DNA of 7,342 bases, taken from NCBI GenBank assembly GCA_037440385.1, contig JBBIUI010000103.1:1-7342 (forward strand), written 5' to 3'. Below the pieces are notes generated by a model that had not been told where the DNA came from, made no database searches, and saw only the letters and a list, made by a program, of their open reading frames with translations. The translations under genes were made by a program, and so were the position numbers. Shown here piece after piece: positions 5,366-7,342 of this stretch (within the stretch, counting starts at the first letter, position 1; each line of letters opens with the position of its first letter). Source of the DNA: CG2-30-68-42 sp037440385. Its GTDB lineage: Bacteria; Pseudomonadota; Gammaproteobacteria; Burkholderiales; Rhodocyclaceae.

Positions 5366-6815
5366 GCTGCCCATTCCTCTTTTCCAGCCCGAAGCGCGTG
5401 AGCTTGGCCCGCAATCCGACGCGCGACAGCCCCAGCTCGTCGGCCACGCGCGTCTTGTTCCAGCGGTGACGCACCATCGCTTCCTTCAGCACGCGCGCCT
5501 CCAGCGAGTCGAGCCTCTGCTTCAGCGACCCGCTGATGCCCGAGAGCATGCGCAGTTCCGGCTCCTCCTCGGCGCTCGCGGCCTGCACCACGCGCGCGTT
5601 CAGCAGGTCGGCGCCCAGCCATTCGCCGTCGGCCAGTGCCAGCATGCGATGGACCTCGTTTTGCAGCTCCCGCACGTTGCCCGGCCAGCGGTACGCCGCG
5701 AGGCATTCGGTCGCCTCCTGCGTGAACCCCCTGGCCGGCTTCGCGAGCGCCCTGGCCGCGCGATCGAGCACGGCGCTCGCGATGAATGGGATGTCCGCGG
5801 GACGCTCGCGCAGCGGCGGCACGTGCAGCGTCATCGTCGTCAGCCGGTAGTACAGGTCCTCGCGGAAGCGGCCGCTGCGCACATCCTGTTCGAGATCGCG
5901 GTTGGTCGCGGAGACGACGCGTACGTCCACCGAAACGGTGCGCGAGCCGCCCACCGGCCGGATCTCGCCCTCCTGCAGCACGCGCAGCAGCTTCACCTGG
6001 AACGCCGCAGACGTCTCGCCGATCTCGTCGAGGAACATCGTGCCGCCGTCGGCTTGCTGGAACAGGCCGATGCGGTCCTCGTAGGCACCGGTGTAGGCGC
6101 CGCGCTTGTGGCCGAACAGTTCCGATTCGAGCAGCGTGTCGGGCAGCGCGCCGCAGTTCTCGACGACGAACGACTTGCCGGCACGCGCGCTGCGATAGTG
6201 CATCGCGCGCGCAAGCAGCTCCTTGCCGGTTCCCGACTCGCCGGTGATCAGTACCGGAATGTCATAGGGCGCGATGCGCTCGACGAGCCGGCACAGGTCG
6301 TTCAACGGGCTGTCGGGCGCACGCACCAGCCGGTCGGTGTCGAACTCGGCACTGACCCGCGAGCGCGCGGCCTCGACGCGCCGGCGCAGCACCGGAGCGG
6401 CCGTGCGCAGTTCCAGATCCATGCGCCGGTTCTCCTGCTGCAAGCGATGCAGCTCGGCCGCCGCGCGCACGGTCAGCAGCAGCGATTCCGGTTGCCACGG
6501 TTTGAGCAGGTACTGGTAGATGCCCGCATCATTGATCCCGGCGATGATGTCCTCGGTCTCGCTATAGCCCGAGACGATGATGCGCACCACGTCGGGCCAG
6601 CGCGAGCGCACTTCCTTGAGCGTCTGCACGCCGGACAGCCCCGGCATGCGCTGGTCGCACAGCATCACCTGCACGCTCTCGCGCTCCAGCAGCGCCAGTG
6701 CCTGTTCGCCGCTCGATACCGTGAGCACGCGGAACTCCTCTTCGAGCGTGCGGTGCAGCGTCTCCTGCGAGCGGATCTCGTCATCGACCACCAGGACCGT
6801 CGCGGGCGTCGTCAT
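5358..6815 (-). CDS. hoxA: HoxA, NtrC-family response regulator activating hydrogenase genes
   Basis: 485 residues, close to the usual HoxA length. Domains in order: receiver at about 5-120, with acidic pocket D11/D12, phosphoacceptor D54 (CDQRMPG) and K105 (LLKPW); AAA+ sigma54-interaction domain at about 165-400; Fis-type helix-turn-helix at about 450-477 (NKTRVADELGLSRVGL). The AAA+ domain shows Walker A GESGTGKE (192-199), a GAYTGA loop (239-244), Walker B around GGTMFLDE (257-264) and the REDLYYRL segment (318-325). The sigma54-contact loop has Tyr in place of the common Phe but keeps the Thr, so sigma54-dependent activation is expected. Known for R. eutropha HoxA: the unphosphorylated form activates hydrogenase promoters and phosphorylation by HoxJ silences it. 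The ATG at 6815 is preceded by GGAGCGAGG (6827-6819) just after the hypX stop. The 3' end overlaps the hoxB start. HupR-type regulators are the nearest alternative name. Confidence 0.94.
   Translation of the reverse strand: MTTPATVLVVDDEIRSQETLHRTLEEEFRVLTVSSGEQALALLERESVQVMLCDQRMPGLSGVQTLKEVRSRWPDVVRIIVSGYSETEDIIAGINDAGIYQYLLKPWQPESLLLTVRAAAELHRLQQENRRMDLELRTAAPVLRRRVEAARSRVSAEFDTDRLVRAPDSPLNDLCRLVERIAPYDIPVLITGESGTGKELLARAMHYRSARAGKSFVVENCGALPDTLLESELFGHKRGAYTGAYEDRIGLFQQADGGTMFLDEIGETSAAFQVKLLRVLQEGEIRPVGGSRTVSVDVRVVSATNRDLEQDVRSGRFREDLYYRLTTMTLHVPPLRERPADIPFIASAVLDRAARALAKPARGFTQEATECLAAYRWPGNVRELQNEVHRMLALADGEWLGADLLNARVVQAASAEEEPELRMLSGISGSLKQRLDSLEARVLKEAMVRHRWNKTRVADELGLSRVGLRAKLTRFGLEKRNGQHA
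5375..5380 (-). promoter_or_regulatory. Ribosome binding site deciding the hoxB start
   Basis: AGAGGA on the minus strand lies inside the last codons of hoxA. It abuts the ATG at 5374 with no spacer but is nine bases from the ATG at 5365, a usable distance. This favours the shorter 332-residue HoxB and an ATGCTTAG overlap with the hoxA stop. Confidence 0.6.
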
Positions 6816-6830
6816 GATCCTCGCTCCGCC

Positions 6831-7342
6831 TCAGGCCGCGCGCGCCCGCCACAGGTCGCGACGGTGGATCGCCAGGTGCAGCGGCGTCCACGCATGAGGC
6901 ACGCGATGCACGAAATGGTAGCGGGCCACGTGATAGCTCGGATCGAAGCCGTAGAAGTTGAGGTTCATGCGCGCGAGCTCCTCCTTGCGGTAGGCCGCGA
7001 GCGGCTTCGCGGCCTCGTCGCGCGCGCGTCTCGTGCGCTTGTGCGTGATCCGTTGCGCGAAATCCGGCCCCGCCGCCAGTTCGTATGCGATCGTCCTGAC
7101 CCGGGCTTCGAACCGGACGCGGTCCGTGCCGAAGCATTCGTCGATCAGGTGCTCGCGCGCCGCCTCGGGCGCGCCGATCGGCAGCCGGTGTTCTGTGATC
7201 GCGTGCGCGCGCGCGTCCCCCACGCGACGCGGCAACAGATAGGTCCAGTATTCGGAACCGTACAGGTTGCCCATGCCCTTGTAATGCGGGTTCAGCACGA
7301 CGGCCTCGCGTGCGAATACCAGATCGGCGGCCAGCGCGAGAA
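6831..7342 (-). CDS. hypX: HypX (HoxX) hydrogenase maturation protein, C-terminal part
   Basis: This is the 3' end of a gene that continues past the right edge; 169 residues are visible and end at TGA (6833-6831). The fragment is the C-terminal enoyl-CoA hydratase/crotonase-like domain. It opens with LALAADLVFARE, followed at residues 17-32 by NPHYKGMGNLYGSEYW and then a TYLLPRRVG stretch, which I recognise as the HypX signature of this fold. Known of the family: HypX is a cytoplasmic two-domain protein that converts the formyl group of formyl-tetrahydrofolate to CO, the ligand of the NiFe active site, allowing hydrogenase maturation in air. The N-terminal formyl-THF-binding domain is outside the window. 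The C-terminal tail is rich in Arg, His and aromatic residues. It lies 15 bp upstream of hoxA on the same strand, as in R. eutropha. An ordinary enoyl-CoA hydratase is the alternative, but the motif and neighbours make that unlikely. Confidence 0.9.
   Translation of the reverse strand, partial: LALAADLVFAREAVVLNPHYKGMGNLYGSEYWTYLLPRRVGDARAHAITEHRLPIGAPEAAREHLIDECFGTDRVRFEARVRTIAYELAAGPDFAQRITHKRTRRARDEAAKPLAAYRKEELARMNLNFYGFDPSYHVARYHFVHRVPHAWTPLHLAIHRRDLWRARAA

Noticed and set aside
3959..5401. 480-codon plus-strand open frame
   Set aside because: It is antisense to hoxB and the 5' part of hoxC, and its low-complexity composition shows no motif.

Overview
The window is GC-rich with long antisense shadow frames. 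It carries the hydrogen-sensing section of a [NiFe]-hydrogenase gene cluster, all on the minus strand. Gene order and protein motifs match the hypX-hoxA-hoxB-hoxC-hoxJ block of aerobic H2-oxidising betaproteobacteria such as Ralstonia (Cupriavidus) eutropha, so a member of the Burkholderiales is the most likely source. That is an inference from recalled gene order and residues, not from a database search.

Layout in transcription order (right to left). 7342-6831: 3' end of hypX, an aerobic hydrogenase maturation protein. 6815-5358: hoxA, an NtrC-type response regulator. 5365-4367: hoxB, small subunit of the regulatory (sensor) hydrogenase. 4272-2818: hoxC, its large subunit. 2805-2335: a nikR-type nickel-responsive regulator with a histidine-rich tail. 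2333-942: hoxJ, a PAS histidine kinase. Junctions are 15 bp, an 8 bp overlap, 93-94 bp, 12 bp and 1 bp, so this looks like one transcription unit whose promoter lies beyond the right edge.

How the genes work together (known from the R. eutropha and Rhodobacter capsulatus systems). The cytoplasmic HoxBC hydrogenase binds H2 at a NiFe site too narrow for O2 and passes the signal to the PAS domain of HoxJ. HoxJ in turn controls phosphorylation of HoxA, and unphosphorylated HoxA activates the hydrogenase promoters. HypX supplies the CO ligand of the active site in air. The uncommon element is nikR lying between hoxC and hoxJ, which places a nickel sensor inside the H2-sensor transcription unit.

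The left 940 bases lie outside the hydrogenase cluster. A plus-strand lipoprotein-like reading frame (357-869), convergent with hoxJ, is split by a single in-frame amber codon and is probably a pseudogene. Further left is an intergenic stretch with weak traces of a decayed minus-strand gene. The edge (1-90) holds three 30-bp tandem units related to dispersed repeats or insertion-sequence ends. Together these look like the eroded boundary of the hydrogenase cluster. I see no RNA gene, CRISPR array or transposase gene.
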